Of a DNA stretch of 64,000 nt, positions 17,746-26,272 are shown piece by piece. The notes beneath the pieces are model-generated. The model was not told where the DNA came from. It saw only the letters and a program-made list of their open reading frames with translations, and did not search any database. The translations under genes and the position numbers were made by a program. Positions within the stretch are counted from its first letter, which is position 1. Every line of letters begins with the position of its first letter. Source of the DNA: Pedobacter sp. KBW06 (lineage in GTDB: Bacteria > Bacteroidota > Bacteroidia > Sphingobacteriales > Sphingobacteriaceae); the NCBI RefSeq assembly GCF_003852525.1, contig NZ_QAJL01000004.1, forward strand, positions 221,064 to 285,063, written 5' to 3'.

Positions 17746-18267
17746 TTAATATTTGTAAGGATACAAATCAAAAATAACAGGATTTATAGCATCCAACCCT
17801 ACTTTTAACAATTGCGCTGTTGCTGCCTCCGGATAACCTTCATCAAGTAAAGATTCAAACTCCTGAAACAGGAAAGCGGCCTGAATAAATTCCGGAAAGT
17901 TTATTTGAAGACTCAAAAAATCTGACTTAGCATCATATTCCCCCTGATCATGGTCGTAAAATAAAACACAGCCCGAAGTTCGGTCAAGAAACCATCCATC
18001 TCCCTGACCTGAACTGCCAATCATCCACAGGGAGGAATATAAATCAGAATAGTTCTCTTCTATGTAACGATTCTCTTTTAAAGCTTTTTCATATCCAAAC
18101 AATTCAATATCAGGAGTAATTTCAAGCCCCTCATACGTCGAGATATAGCACAGATAATGAAGATCAGATATCGGAACTTCATCCGTGTTTTCAATTTTAG
18201 ATTTCCGTATTTTTAAGAAATGTAACAATTCTTCAATTCTTTTCTTCACAAATAATGTACTGCTCAT
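17746..18267 (-). CDS. SUKH (SMI1/KNR4)-like immunity protein
   Basis: The 173-residue soluble protein has features of the SUKH superfamily: an N-terminal helix, an LFGYEKAL segment, then WMIGSSGQGDGWFLDRTSG leading to VLFYDHDQGEY, the typical signature of the fold. A C-terminal helix (FLFQEFESLLDEG) follows. Bacterial SUKH proteins are usually immunity partners of polymorphic toxins. No toxin gene is present, so this would be an orphan. The ATG at 18267 follows a purine-rich AAAGAGAG; the frame extends to a TTG at 18315. It is isolated between housekeeping genes. Confidence 0.72.
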   Translation of the reverse strand: MSSTLFVKKRIEELLHFLKIRKSKIENTDEVPISDLHYLCYISTYEGLEITPDIELFGYEKALKENRYIEENYSDLYSSLWMIGSSGQGDGWFLDRTSGCVLFYDHDQGEYDAKSDFLSLQINFPEFIQAAFLFQEFESLLDEGYPEAATAQLLKVGLDAINPVIFDLYPYKY

Positions 18268-18405
18268 TCTCTCTTTATTGACATTAATATAATTCCTTTT
18301 TTCACTGCTCAACAACTATTCCAGCAACCGGTAAAAACGATAAATATGATCAATCCGTTCAAAAAATAATTACCCTAAAACAATTTCTTACCTTTACACC
18401 ATCAT

Positions 18406-19326
18406 ATGCAAGGATTAGTCATAAAATCAACAGGAAGCTGGTATCAGGTACACGCAGAAAATGGTGTCGATTACGACTGCCGTATTAAAGGGAAGTTTCG
18501 AATTCAGGGCATTCAAACGACTAACCCCATCGCTGTCGGCGATCAGGTCGAATTTGAACTTGAACCCAACTCAGACAATGGTGTTATCTATAAATTACAC
18601 GACCGGAAGAACTACATCATCCGTAAATCTATTAACCTGTCTAAGCAGGCGCAGATTATTGCAGCCAATATGGATCAGGCTTTTTTAGTTGTTACCCTCG
18701 CTTCACCACGGACTTCATTGGGTTTTATCGATCGCTTCCTCGCCACTGCGGAAGCTTATGATATTCCTGCGGTCCTGATCTTCAACAAGCTGGATTTATT
18801 TAATGAAGATGGATTGGCTATTCTGGAAGATTATAAGAGTATCTATGAAAACATTGGTTACCCATGCTATACGGTATCGGCATTGGAAGGAACCAACATC
18901 CCTCAGATCGAAAGTCTGTTAAAAGATAAAACGACCCTATTCTCCGGACACTCAGGAGTAGGAAAATCAAGCCTGATCAATGTGCTGCTTCCTGGCAGAA
19001 GTATCAAAACCGGTGAAATATCTGAAGCAAGTGACAAAGGACAGCATACCACTACTTTTGCAGAAATGCACACCCTTCCCTTCGGAGGATACCTGATCGA
19101 TACACCCGGCATCAGAGAATTGGGCATCTTTGACATCAGGCCCGAAGAACTGGGTCATTATTTCAGAGAAATGAGGGCCTTGCTTAATCAATGTCGGTTC
19201 AACAACTGCAGACATGTCAATGAACCCGGATGTGCGGTCATCACTGCTGTAGAAAACGGAGAAATCGAAATCAGCAGGTATGAAAGCTACCTCAGCATTT
19301 ACAATGGCAACGAAACCCGCGCTTAA
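18406..19326 (+). CDS. rsgA: Ribosome small-subunit GTPase RsgA
   Basis: RsgA is a circularly permuted GTPase that checks late 30S assembly. The 306-residue protein shows an N-terminal OB fold, then G motifs in permuted order: NKLD (about 125) before the P-loop [12 protein letters not shown] (about 183) and DTPGIRELG (about 232). The C-terminal zinc knuckle has CRFNNCRHVNEPGC. It is followed 6 bp later by dtd and then by a MazG-like gene in one short operon. Confidence 0.97.
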   Translation: MQGLVIKSTGSWYQVHAENGVDYDCRIKGKFRIQGIQTTNPIAVGDQVEFELEPNSDNGVIYKLHDRKNYIIRKSINLSKQAQIIAANMDQAFLVVTLASPRTSLGFIDRFLATAEAYDIPAVLIFNKLDLFNEDGLAILEDYKSIYENIGYPCYTVSALEGTNIPQIESLLKDKTTLFSGHSGVGKSSLINVLLPGRSIKTGEISEASDKGQHTTTFAEMHTLPFGGYLIDTPGIRELGIFDIRPEELGHYFREMRALLNQCRFNNCRHVNEPGCAVITAVENGEIEISRYESYLSIYNGNETRA

Positions 19327-19332
19327 ATCCCA

Positions 19333-19785
19333 ATGAGAGCAATTATACAAAGAGTTACTGAAGCAAGTTGTGTAGTCGAAGGAGCAATTACCGGCAGCAT
19401 CAAGACCGGCTTCCTGGTATTGTTAGGCATTGAAGATGCCGATACCGCCGAAGATCTGGATTGGCTGAGCCAAAAGATCGTCAACATGAGGATCTTTGGA
19501 GATGAAAATGACCTGATGAATAAATCGCTGGCAGATGTAGATGGGAATATTCTTCTGATCAGTCAGTTTACTTTATTTGCCGCAACAAAAAAAGGCAACA
19601 GACCTGGCTTCACCAGGGCTGCCCGGCCAGACAAGGCCATCCCACTTTACGAAGAAATGATCAAAAAACTATCCGCCCTTCTCCAAAAGGAGTTACAGAC
19701 CGGAATCTTCGGCGCAGATATGAAGATCAGCCTGGTGAACGATGGCCCGGTAACCATTATGATAGATACCAAAAACAAAGAATAA
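19333..19785 (+). CDS. dtd: D-aminoacyl-tRNA deacylase
   Basis: Dtd hydrolyses D-amino acids mischarged on tRNA. The 150-residue protein has both active-site signatures, SQFTLFA (about 78) and NDGPVTI (about 137). Start MRAIIQRV is canonical. It sits between rsgA and the MazG-like gene (1 bp to the latter), making a small translation-quality and nucleotide-hygiene operon. Confidence 0.96.
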   Translation: MRAIIQRVTEASCVVEGAITGSIKTGFLVLLGIEDADTAEDLDWLSQKIVNMRIFGDENDLMNKSLADVDGNILLISQFTLFAATKKGNRPGFTRAARPDKAIPLYEEMIKKLSALLQKELQTGIFGADMKISLVNDGPVTIMIDTKNKE

Positions 19786-19786
19786 T

Positions 19787-20113
19787 ATGACCATAGCAGA
19801 AGCACAGGAAACCGTAGATCAATGGATAAAAAATACAGGCATCCGTTATTTCAATGAGCTCACCAATACAGCAATCCTCATGGAGGAAGTAGGCGAAGTT
19901 GCCAGGATCATGTCCAGAAAATATGGAGAACAGTCTTTCAAGAAAAGCGATGAAGCAGTAGACCTTGCTGATGAAATGGCTGATGTCTTGTTTGTACTCA
20001 TCTGTCTGGCAAATCAAACGGGAATCAACCTGACCGAAGCCATGGAAAAAAACCTGGTTAAGAAATCCATCAGGGATGCAGACCGACACAAGAATAACGA
20101 AAAATTAAAGTAA
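19787..20113 (+). CDS. MazG-like nucleotide pyrophosphohydrolase
   Basis: The 108-residue all-alpha protein has the MazG/HisE motif: EEVGEVAR (about 29-36) and later DLADEMADVLFVL, whose Glu and Asp residues bind magnesium. Such single-domain enzymes hydrolyse NTPs or dNTPs to the monophosphate; the exact substrate cannot be read from sequence. It starts 1 bp after dtd. The Lrp gene converges on it with 3 bp between stop codons. Confidence 0.88.
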   Translation: MTIAEAQETVDQWIKNTGIRYFNELTNTAILMEEVGEVARIMSRKYGEQSFKKSDEAVDLADEMADVLFVLICLANQTGINLTEAMEKNLVKKSIRDADRHKNNEKLK

Positions 20114-20116
20114 CAG

Positions 20117-20584
20117 CTATTTTTCGATCACATAAGCAGTATTGTGCTTAATCTCCGTCATCACAAATAAGCTGTTCACATTGGCAATATTCTCAATAGC
20201 GGCCAGCTTATTGGTTAAAAAATCCTGATACCTGTTCATGTCATTGACCACTACTTTTAGCAGGTAATCATAGGTTCCGGCAACGTGATAACATTCCATC
20301 ACCTCATCGAGCTTGCTCATGGCGGCTTCAAACTTCTTTAACAGCGGAAGAGAGTGCACCTGCAAAGTAACATTACAAAATGCAGCCAGCGTCTTGCCTA
20401 TCTTTTCCCGGTCCAGTAAGGTCACATAATTTCTGATTACCCCAGACTTTTCGATCTTTTTCAGACGTTCATAGGTGGGTGTAACGGTTAAGCCCACCTT
20501 ATGCGCAATCTCCTTTGTATTCAACCTTGCATTGTGCTGTAAAGCGTTTAAAATGCGCTGATCCATCTTATCGAACTGTTCCAT
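20117..20584 (-). CDS. Lrp/AsnC family transcriptional regulator
   Basis: The 155-residue protein has an N-terminal winged helix (ILNALQHNARLNTKEIAHKV then PTYERLKKIEKSG) and a C-terminal RAM/ACT ligand-binding domain with GTYDYLLKV. These regulators form octamers and respond to amino acids. It is divergent from the histidine decarboxylase gene across a 158-bp AT-rich gap, so regulation of that gene, perhaps with histidine as effector, is a reasonable inference. Confidence 0.93.
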   Translation of the reverse strand: MEQFDKMDQRILNALQHNARLNTKEIAHKVGLTVTPTYERLKKIEKSGVIRNYVTLLDREKIGKTLAAFCNVTLQVHSLPLLKKFEAAMSKLDEVMECYHVAGTYDYLLKVVVNDMNRYQDFLTNKLAAIENIANVNSLFVMTEIKHNTAYVIEK

Positions 20585-20711
20585 CTAGTTTAGTTTTTCT
20601 GAATTTTAAAATAATTAAGCCCATTTTAGATTAAAAAGACTAATTAGACACCAAATTAAGTGTTTATTTTCTATTATAATCAAATTAAAAGATCAATTAA
20701 CTGGTTATATA

Positions 20712-20719
20712 TAAATTTG
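20712..20719 (+). promoter_or_regulatory. -7 element of the histidine decarboxylase promoter
   Basis: TAAATTTG is a perfect TAnnTTTG element 23 bp before the start codon. No TTTG lies at the expected -33 distance. That suggests a promoter needing an activator, plausibly the divergent Lrp-type protein; the gap contains several AT-rich ATTAA/TTAAT half-palindromes. Confidence 0.5.
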
Positions 20720-20742
20720 AAGTCTAAACAATCTGAATAACC

Positions 20743-21933
20743 ATGGAATTTAATCTTTCAACCGAAGACAATAAAAGACTTGCGGAGCTATATGAAAAGG
20801 TGCAATCGAAAACCCGTTTGTTCCTTGGCTACCCGGTATCTAAAGATTTTGACTATACCCCGCTCCTTCCCTTCCTGCAATATCCGATCAATAACCTTGG
20901 AGACCCTTTTACAGAATCTACTTATGCGGTAGATACCAGAGAGCTGGAAAGAGATGTAGTTCGTTTCTTTGCTGAACTCTTCCGCGCACAACAAGACAAT
21001 TGGTGGGGATATGTGACCAATGGAGGCTCAGAAGGAAACATGTATGGCCTGTACCTCGCCAGAGAACTTTATCCAAAGGCGATGGTCTATTATTCCGACT
21101 CAACGCATTACAGCGTTCAGAAGAACCTTTTGCTGCTGAACATGCCCAATATTGCCATCCGCTCCCAGGCCAACGGAGAAATGGATTATGAAGACCTGCA
21201 CAACAGCCTCCTCATGAACCGTCACCTGCCGGTAGTAATCTTCGCCAATATAGGAACAACCATGACAGAAGCAAGGGATGATGTGAAAAGGATTAAGGGA
21301 ATTCTGAAAAATCTGGCCATCAAAAACCATTATATCCATGCTGATGGTGCTTTATCAGGAAGTTACAGCGCATTTATTGAACCCCGTCCAGCCTTTGACT
21401 TTGCCGATGGCGTAGACAGCATTGCCATCAGCGGGCATAAATTTATGGGGACCCCTATGCCTTGCGGCCTGGTGATCGTTAAGAAAACAAACCGCGACAG
21501 GATCGCACGTTCTATAGATTATATTGGCAGCGTGGATACCACCATCACTGGTTCCAGAAATGGACATAGCCCATTGTTTCTTTGGTATACCCTGAAGAAA
21601 TTAGGAATGAAAGGTCTAAAAGAAAGGGCAATGCACAGTCTGGCCATCGCCACTTATGCAGAAGAACAGCTGAAAAGCCTGGGCATTGAGGCCTGGAGAA
21701 ATCAGAACGCCATCACTGTTGTTTTTCCTGCCCCTTCAAAATGGATTTGTCAGAAATGGCAGCTTGCTTCAGAAAGCGGCTTATCTCACATTATCTGTAT
21801 GCCAAATGTGGATAAAAACCAAATTGATGAACTGATCTGCGACATCATTTCCGATCCGGAACAGATCAATTACAGTTTCCAGAAAGGGACCTCGGAAATG
21901 GCAAAGGATATGTCCTTCTCAAATACATTTTAA
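20743..21933 (+). CDS. hdc: PLP-dependent histidine decarboxylase
   Basis: This is a group II PLP decarboxylase (396 aa). From memory the sequence runs closely parallel to the Gram-negative histidine decarboxylases (Morganella/Acinetobacter type): GYPVSKDFDYTPLLPFL near the N-terminus, WWGYVTNGGSEGNMYG, the Asp of IHADGALSG, the PLP lysine in SGHKFMGTPMPCG (about 232), TITGSRNGHSPL, and AWRNQNAITVVFPAPS. The reaction would be L-histidine to histamine plus CO2. Closely related enzymes act on serine or other amino acids, so the substrate is probable rather than proven. No histidine antiporter is adjacent. Confidence 0.83.
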   Translation: MEFNLSTEDNKRLAELYEKVQSKTRLFLGYPVSKDFDYTPLLPFLQYPINNLGDPFTESTYAVDTRELERDVVRFFAELFRAQQDNWWGYVTNGGSEGNMYGLYLARELYPKAMVYYSDSTHYSVQKNLLLLNMPNIAIRSQANGEMDYEDLHNSLLMNRHLPVVIFANIGTTMTEARDDVKRIKGILKNLAIKNHYIHADGALSGSYSAFIEPRPAFDFADGVDSIAISGHKFMGTPMPCGLVIVKKTNRDRIARSIDYIGSVDTTITGSRNGHSPLFLWYTLKKLGMKGLKERAMHSLAIATYAEEQLKSLGIEAWRNQNAITVVFPAPSKWICQKWQLASESGLSHIICMPNVDKNQIDELICDIISDPEQINYSFQKGTSEMAKDMSFSNTF

Positions 21934-21976
21934 TCATAGAAGGAAAGGCTCCCGGCCAAAAAATTTTAGCAATAAA

Positions 21977-22005
21977 AAAGCGGGTATCCACTGGATACCC
22001 GCTTT
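21977..22005 (+). terminator. Bidirectional terminator between hdc and the HIT gene
   Basis: AGCGGGTATCC and GGATACCCGCT form an 11-bp perfect stem with a 3-nt loop. It is flanked by A-runs on the left and T-runs on the right, so it can end transcription from both converging genes. Confidence 0.9.
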
Positions 22006-22035
22006 TTATACGATACAGACGAATATGTTCAGCCT

Positions 22036-22443
22036 TTAAGAAGTACTTTCACTCAGTGCTGCTTTGATCTTTATCGCAGCTTCCGCCAGTTCTTCAGAGG
22101 AAGGTTGTAGCTTTTCTTTACTAAAGTTCATATCGTTCACGGAATTCATAGGAATGAGGTGAATATGCACATGAGGCACTTCCAGGCCAATCACCGCAAC
22201 ACCTACTTTTTTACAGGGAAAGGCTTCCTTCAGACCCGTAGCTACAATTTTAGCAAACAAGGTCAGTCCGAAATAGCTTTCTTCATCCATGTCAAAAATG
22301 TAATCAATCTCCTTTTTAGGAATCACGAGGACATGGCCCATAGTAAGAGGATTTACATCTAAGAAAGCCAGGAACTCTGTGGTTTCCGCTACAACATGTG
22401 CAGGGATTTCACCATCTACTATTTTTGAAAATATGCTTGCCAT
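22036..22443 (-). CDS. HIT family (HinT-like) hydrolase
   Basis: The 135-residue protein has the histidine triad HVHIHLIP (about 93-100) and the N-terminal SIFSKIVDGEIP typical of HinT-type purine nucleoside phosphoramidases. Its physiological substrate is not known. It starts 19 bp after the greA stop codon and is probably co-transcribed with greA. Confidence 0.93.
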   Translation of the reverse strand: MASIFSKIVDGEIPAHVVAETTEFLAFLDVNPLTMGHVLVIPKKEIDYIFDMDEESYFGLTLFAKIVATGLKEAFPCKKVGVAVIGLEVPHVHIHLIPMNSVNDMNFSKEKLQPSSEELAEAAIKIKAALSESTS

Positions 22444-22462
22444 TGGATAAAATGTTAAAGGA

Positions 22463-22936
22463 TTATCGGGTGATCTCTAATATTTCGAATTCAATCTTTC
22501 CTGCAGGAACCTGGATCTCAGTTTTATCACCTACAGATTTACCCAATAAGCCCTGGGCAATCGGCGACTTTACGGAGATTTTACCGGTTTTAAGGTCGGC
22601 CTCACTCTCCGCTACCAATTGATAAGACATGGTAGCTCCGTTTTTAACGTTTTTGATCTTTACTATAGATAATGCCAATACCTTAGAGGTATCAAGCTTA
22701 GACTCATCAATTAATCTGGCTGTAGAGAGTGTTGTTGCCAGTTTTGCTATTTTAGCTTCATGCAAACCCTGCGCCTCCTTTGCTGCATCATATTCCGCGT
22801 TCTCAGAAAGATCACCTTTATCTCTGGCTTCGGCAATTGCCTTAGAGATCTGTTGTCTTCCGGTAGTCTTCATATGATGTAATTCTTCCTTTAGTCTGTC
22901 TAAACCATCTTGGGTATAATAGGTAACCTCTGTCAT
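22463..22936 (-). CDS. greA: Transcription elongation factor GreA
   Basis: GreA rescues backtracked RNA polymerase by stimulating transcript cleavage. The 157-residue protein has the coiled-coil N-terminal domain with acidic tip residues (ARDKGDLSENAEYDAAKEAQ region) and the FKBP-like C-terminal domain with SPIAQGLLGKSVGD. Length and architecture are standard. It heads the short greA-HIT unit. Confidence 0.97.
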   Translation of the reverse strand: MTEVTYYTQDGLDRLKEELHHMKTTGRQQISKAIAEARDKGDLSENAEYDAAKEAQGLHEAKIAKLATTLSTARLIDESKLDTSKVLALSIVKIKNVKNGATMSYQLVAESEADLKTGKISVKSPIAQGLLGKSVGDKTEIQVPAGKIEFEILEITR

Positions 22937-22963
22937 AGCTCAATTTATTTTATGTATTACTAT

Positions 22964-23008
22964 AAAAACAAACAAGACTACATCGGCTTTTAAACCTACA
23001 TAGTCTTG
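22964..23008 (-). terminator. Probable terminator of the 2-hydroxyacid dehydrogenase gene
   Basis: CAAGACTA (22973-22980) and TAGTCTTG (23001-23008) form an 8-bp stem with a 20-nt loop. Reading the minus strand, TTTGTTTTTATAG follows. It lies 86 bp past the stop codon of the gene at 23094. Confidence 0.6.
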
Positions 23009-23093
23009 CTTCAATAAAAACGAAGATAATGGGGTACAACCACAAAAACAAATTATTTAATTTGAATTTCGGGAGTTTAAGTAAAATGTATGT

Positions 23094-24023
23094 TTAAATG
23101 ACAGAAGAAAGCTTCTCTGCCAAAACTTCTGATATTTTACGGTAAGATTCAAAGGTCCAGCCTCCCACATGCGGGGTTAAAATCACTTTTCCGGTATCTT
23201 TAAGGCCAGAAAACCAGGACTGATCTGCCAGTGCAGGAAATTTCTCTACCTCCAGAACATCCAGTCCCGCAGCCAGAATTTTGCCGGATTTAATGGCGGC
23301 CAGGACTGCTGCTGTATTCACAATCTCTCCCCTTGCTGTATTGATAAAAAAGAAAGGCTTGCGGAAATGAAACAGGTACTCTTCATTGAGCATCTGACGG
23401 GTTTCTCCGGTCAACGGAATATGTAAACTTAACACATCACTCTGCCTTACGATCTCCTCCATGCTCACTTCTTTCGCATAAGCGTCAGTAAAGCCTGTTT
23501 TATACTTATCATATGCGATTACATTCACCTCAAAGCCGGAAAGCTTTCTTGCAAAACTCTGCCCCATAAAGCCATAGCCAATAATGCCAACCGTCTTTCC
23601 TTTTAACTCATAACCACGGTTTCCTTCTCTGTCCCAAATGCCATTGCGCACTTCCTGGTCTGCGTTTCGAAAGTTATTCATTAAAGACAACAGCAAACCG
23701 ATAGCGTGTTCACCTACGGCATCCATATTGCCCTCAGGCGCGTTTAGTAAAGTGATGTTACGACTTAAGGCATAAGCTTCATCAATATTATCCAAACCCG
23801 CTCCGGCTCTTGCTATAAATTTGAGTGAAGGCGCGGCGGCCATCAATTCCTGATCAATTCTGAACTTTGTCCTTACTGCAATCCCCTGATAAGCAGAAAT
23901 CGCAGCTAAAGTCTGAGCTCTGGTAAAAAGCGGCTCATCGTCCACTTCATAGCCTAAAGCAATAGCCCGCTCCTTAAAAACAGGATGTAGTTCATCAACA
24001 ATTAAAATTTTCCCTTTGCTCAT
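23094..24023 (-). CDS. D-isomer 2-hydroxyacid dehydrogenase
   Basis: This NAD-dependent dehydrogenase (309 aa) belongs to the SerA/GhrB superfamily. It has the Rossmann loop GIIGYGFMGQSFARK, the catalytic Arg in NTARGEIVN, a Glu in GLDVLEVEKFPAL and His in LTPHVGGWT. It lacks the C-terminal ACT domain of long SerA forms. It could be 3-phosphoglycerate dehydrogenase or a hydroxypyruvate/glyoxylate reductase; no serine genes lie near to help. It is 20 bp downstream of rsmA on the same strand. Confidence 0.88.
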   Translation of the reverse strand: MSKGKILIVDELHPVFKERAIALGYEVDDEPLFTRAQTLAAISAYQGIAVRTKFRIDQELMAAAPSLKFIARAGAGLDNIDEAYALSRNITLLNAPEGNMDAVGEHAIGLLLSLMNNFRNADQEVRNGIWDREGNRGYELKGKTVGIIGYGFMGQSFARKLSGFEVNVIAYDKYKTGFTDAYAKEVSMEEIVRQSDVLSLHIPLTGETRQMLNEEYLFHFRKPFFFINTARGEIVNTAAVLAAIKSGKILAAGLDVLEVEKFPALADQSWFSGLKDTGKVILTPHVGGWTFESYRKISEVLAEKLSSVI

Positions 24024-24043
24024 TGCAGTTAAAATGAAAGTTA

Positions 24044-24826
24044 TTATAGTGAAAGATGGGATAAGTGTTGTGTCAGTTCAATAAACTGTTCTACACTTAA
24101 CTGTTCTGCGCGTTTATCAAAGAAAATATGGTCGTCCATTTTATCTTTGGGAACGACCCCGGAAAGCGCATTTCTCAAAGTCTTTCTCCTTTGATTGAAT
24201 CCGGCTTTCACCGTTCTCCAAAATAGCTTTTCATCACATGGCAGACTTTCCACCTGATTACGGCTCAACCTGATCACACCAGAGTTGACCTTTGGCGGTG
24301 GGTTAAAGGTCCCCGGTTTCACGGTAAATAAATACTCTATATCATAGTATGCCTGAATCAGCACACTCAAAATTCCATAATCCTTGGTTCCAGACGTAGA
24401 AGCACAACGTTCTGCAACCTCCTTCTGAAACATACCAACCATCTCTACCACCTGCCCTCTGTTTTCCAGAATCTTGAAAAGAATCTGGGAAGAGATATTA
24501 TATGGGAAGTTCCCGATGATCGCATATTTTTCTTTAAATATCGAAGAGAGGTCTAAAGCTAAAAAATCACCATTGATCAGCCGGCTTCCCAACTGAGGAT
24601 ATTTTTCCTGAAGAAAATGATAAGACTCTACATCAATGTCAATCAGAAAAGTCTCTAGATCTTCCCGTTCCAATAAAATATCTGAAAGAATTCCCATTCC
24701 GGGACCTACTTCAAGCACTTGTCTGTACTGATCGGTATGTACCAGGCCGTTTACAATTTTTGCCGCAATCTTCTTATCGGTTAAAAAATGTTGTCCTAAA
24801 TGTTTCTTTGCCCTAACCAAACTCAT
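24044..24826 (-). CDS. rsmA: 16S rRNA dimethyladenosine methyltransferase RsmA (KsgA)
   Basis: RsmA dimethylates the two adjacent adenines in the 3'-terminal loop of 16S rRNA. The 260-residue protein has KKHLGQHFL at the N-terminus, SAM-binding EVGPGMGILSDIL, and the catalytic NFPYNISSQI (family NLPY). The ATG at 24826 is chosen over 24859 because it gives the canonical MSLVRAKKHLG. It is preceded by AGGAGGAG, a strong Shine-Dalgarno sequence and unusual among the genes here. Confidence 0.96.
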   Translation of the reverse strand: MSLVRAKKHLGQHFLTDKKIAAKIVNGLVHTDQYRQVLEVGPGMGILSDILLEREDLETFLIDIDVESYHFLQEKYPQLGSRLINGDFLALDLSSIFKEKYAIIGNFPYNISSQILFKILENRGQVVEMVGMFQKEVAERCASTSGTKDYGILSVLIQAYYDIEYLFTVKPGTFNPPPKVNSGVIRLSRNQVESLPCDEKLFWRTVKAGFNQRRKTLRNALSGVVPKDKMDDHIFFDKRAEQLSVEQFIELTQHLSHLSL

Positions 24827-25128
24827 ATATACTCCTCCTAAAAGCTGCAAAATAAGCAAAGTTTTGCGAGTATTGGACTAACATTCGGTTGAAAGCCTCC
24901 CAAAGACTTTAAAAAGGGGCTTTTCATTTTTAATGACAAATGCCATAAGATCTCCTGCATGGAATGTTGACTTCCAGACCGAAACGGGATTTAATGCTTT
25001 TCATCAATCACAAATAAAAAAATAACGGGGTCAATGGTAAATCCAGTGCTATAGACTGGCCTTCGACAGGAAAAATCCGGCCATTTTAAAATGAATTCTG
25101 TAATTTGCGCTAAATTTTTTCATGAAGC
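24827..25128. other. 302-bp gap with no assignable feature
   Basis: The gap lies between divergent rsmA and pdxA. It should hold both promoters, but I cannot place a clean TTTG/TAnnTTTG pair for either. A 30-codon plus-strand frame from 24933 has no recognisable product. No repeat or RNA family is recognisable. Confidence 0.5.
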
Positions 25129-26208
25129 ATGAGCAATAAAATAAAAATTGGAATAAGCATAGGTGATGTCAATGGTATTGGTTTAGAGGTCATCCTTAAA
25201 ACATTATCAGAAAACAGAATTCTTGATTACTGTACTCCCATCGTTTACGGACATACCAAGGTTGCTTCATACCACCGCAAGGCTTTAGGCCTGAGCGACT
25301 TCAACTTCAATGTAATTACAGAAGCGCAACTTGCCAATCCTAAAAAAGCAAATATCATCAACTGCTGGGAGGAAGATGTAAAGATAGACCTTGGCGTTGC
25401 CAACGAAATTGGTGGGAAATACGCCCTGATTTCTTTGGAGAAAGCGACAGAAGACTTAATAAAAGGCAATATTGATGCATTGGTCACCGCCCCAATCAAC
25501 AAACATAACATCCAGTCAGAAACCTTTAAATTCCCGGGACATACAGAATACCTGATGGAACGCAGCGGAAGTAATGACGTACTGATGTTCCTTTTAAGCG
25601 AAGACATCCGGGTTGGTGTGGTTACAGGCCATATTCCGATCACTGACGTTTCCAAAAGCATCACCACAGATGCCATCGTGAAGAAACTGGTACTGATGAA
25701 CGAAAGCTTAAAAAAGGATTTCTGGGTCGAAAAACCGAAAATTGCAGTGCTTGGATTAAATCCACACGCCGGCGACAACGGATTGCTAGGCAAAGAAGAG
25801 GCAGAAATCATTATGCCGGCGATCCAGCAAGCCTTCGATAAAGGTGTAATTTGCTTTGGTCCTTACCCTGCAGATGGATTTTTTGGAAAAGGTGGTTACA
25901 AACAATTTGATGCAGTTTTAGCGATGTACCATGACCAGGGTTTAATCCCTTTCAAGACCATCGCTTTTGGCACCGGAGTGAACTACTCAGCAGGCCTTAA
26001 AATCGTCCGTACCTCACCAGATCATGGCACAGGATACGACATTGCCGGAAAGAACCTCGCAGATCCGACTTCGTTTATAGAAGCCTTATTTGCAGCAACT
26101 CACATCGTGAGGAACAGAAAAGAACAGGAAGAATTATTGAAAAACCAGCTCAGAAGTGGCGGAAAAATTATAGAAACTGCAGCAGATACAAAAGATGATG
26201 CAAATTAG
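25129..26208 (+). CDS. pdxA: 4-hydroxythreonine-4-phosphate dehydrogenase
   Basis: PdxA oxidises 4-phosphohydroxy-L-threonine in the DXP-dependent route to pyridoxal phosphate. The 359-residue protein has the family signatures GISIGDVNGIGLEV, FPGHTEYL (metal-binding His), LGLNPHAGDNG, AMYHDQGLIPFK and RTSPDHGTGYDIAGK. It is alone, followed by the yceD promoter 36 bp later. The vitamin serves PLP enzymes elsewhere in the window (ThrC, Hdc), but there is no sign of shared regulation. Confidence 0.96.
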   Translation: MSNKIKIGISIGDVNGIGLEVILKTLSENRILDYCTPIVYGHTKVASYHRKALGLSDFNFNVITEAQLANPKKANIINCWEEDVKIDLGVANEIGGKYALISLEKATEDLIKGNIDALVTAPINKHNIQSETFKFPGHTEYLMERSGSNDVLMFLLSEDIRVGVVTGHIPITDVSKSITTDAIVKKLVLMNESLKKDFWVEKPKIAVLGLNPHAGDNGLLGKEEAEIIMPAIQQAFDKGVICFGPYPADGFFGKGGYKQFDAVLAMYHDQGLIPFKTIAFGTGVNYSAGLKIVRTSPDHGTGYDIAGKNLADPTSFIEALFAATHIVRNRKEQEELLKNQLRSGGKIIETAADTKDDAN

Positions 26209-26243
26209 AATTAAAAAACATTTTAATTCTATAAAATAATTCC

Positions 26244-26251
26244 TACATTTG
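26244..26251 (+). promoter_or_regulatory. -7 element of the yceD-rpmF promoter
   Basis: TACATTTG is a perfect TAnnTTTG. No good -33 TTTG is present; T-rich ATTTTAATTC lies there instead. The expected start site near 26257 rules out translation from frames opening at 26249. Confidence 0.55.
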
Positions 26252-26272
26252 CGGGCTAAAATTTTGTTACAA

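Noticed and set aside
24933-25025. 30-codon plus-strand frame between rsmA and pdxA (begins MTNAIRSPAW)
   Set aside because: There is no family resemblance, no promoter and no operon context; an ORF of this length is expected by chance.
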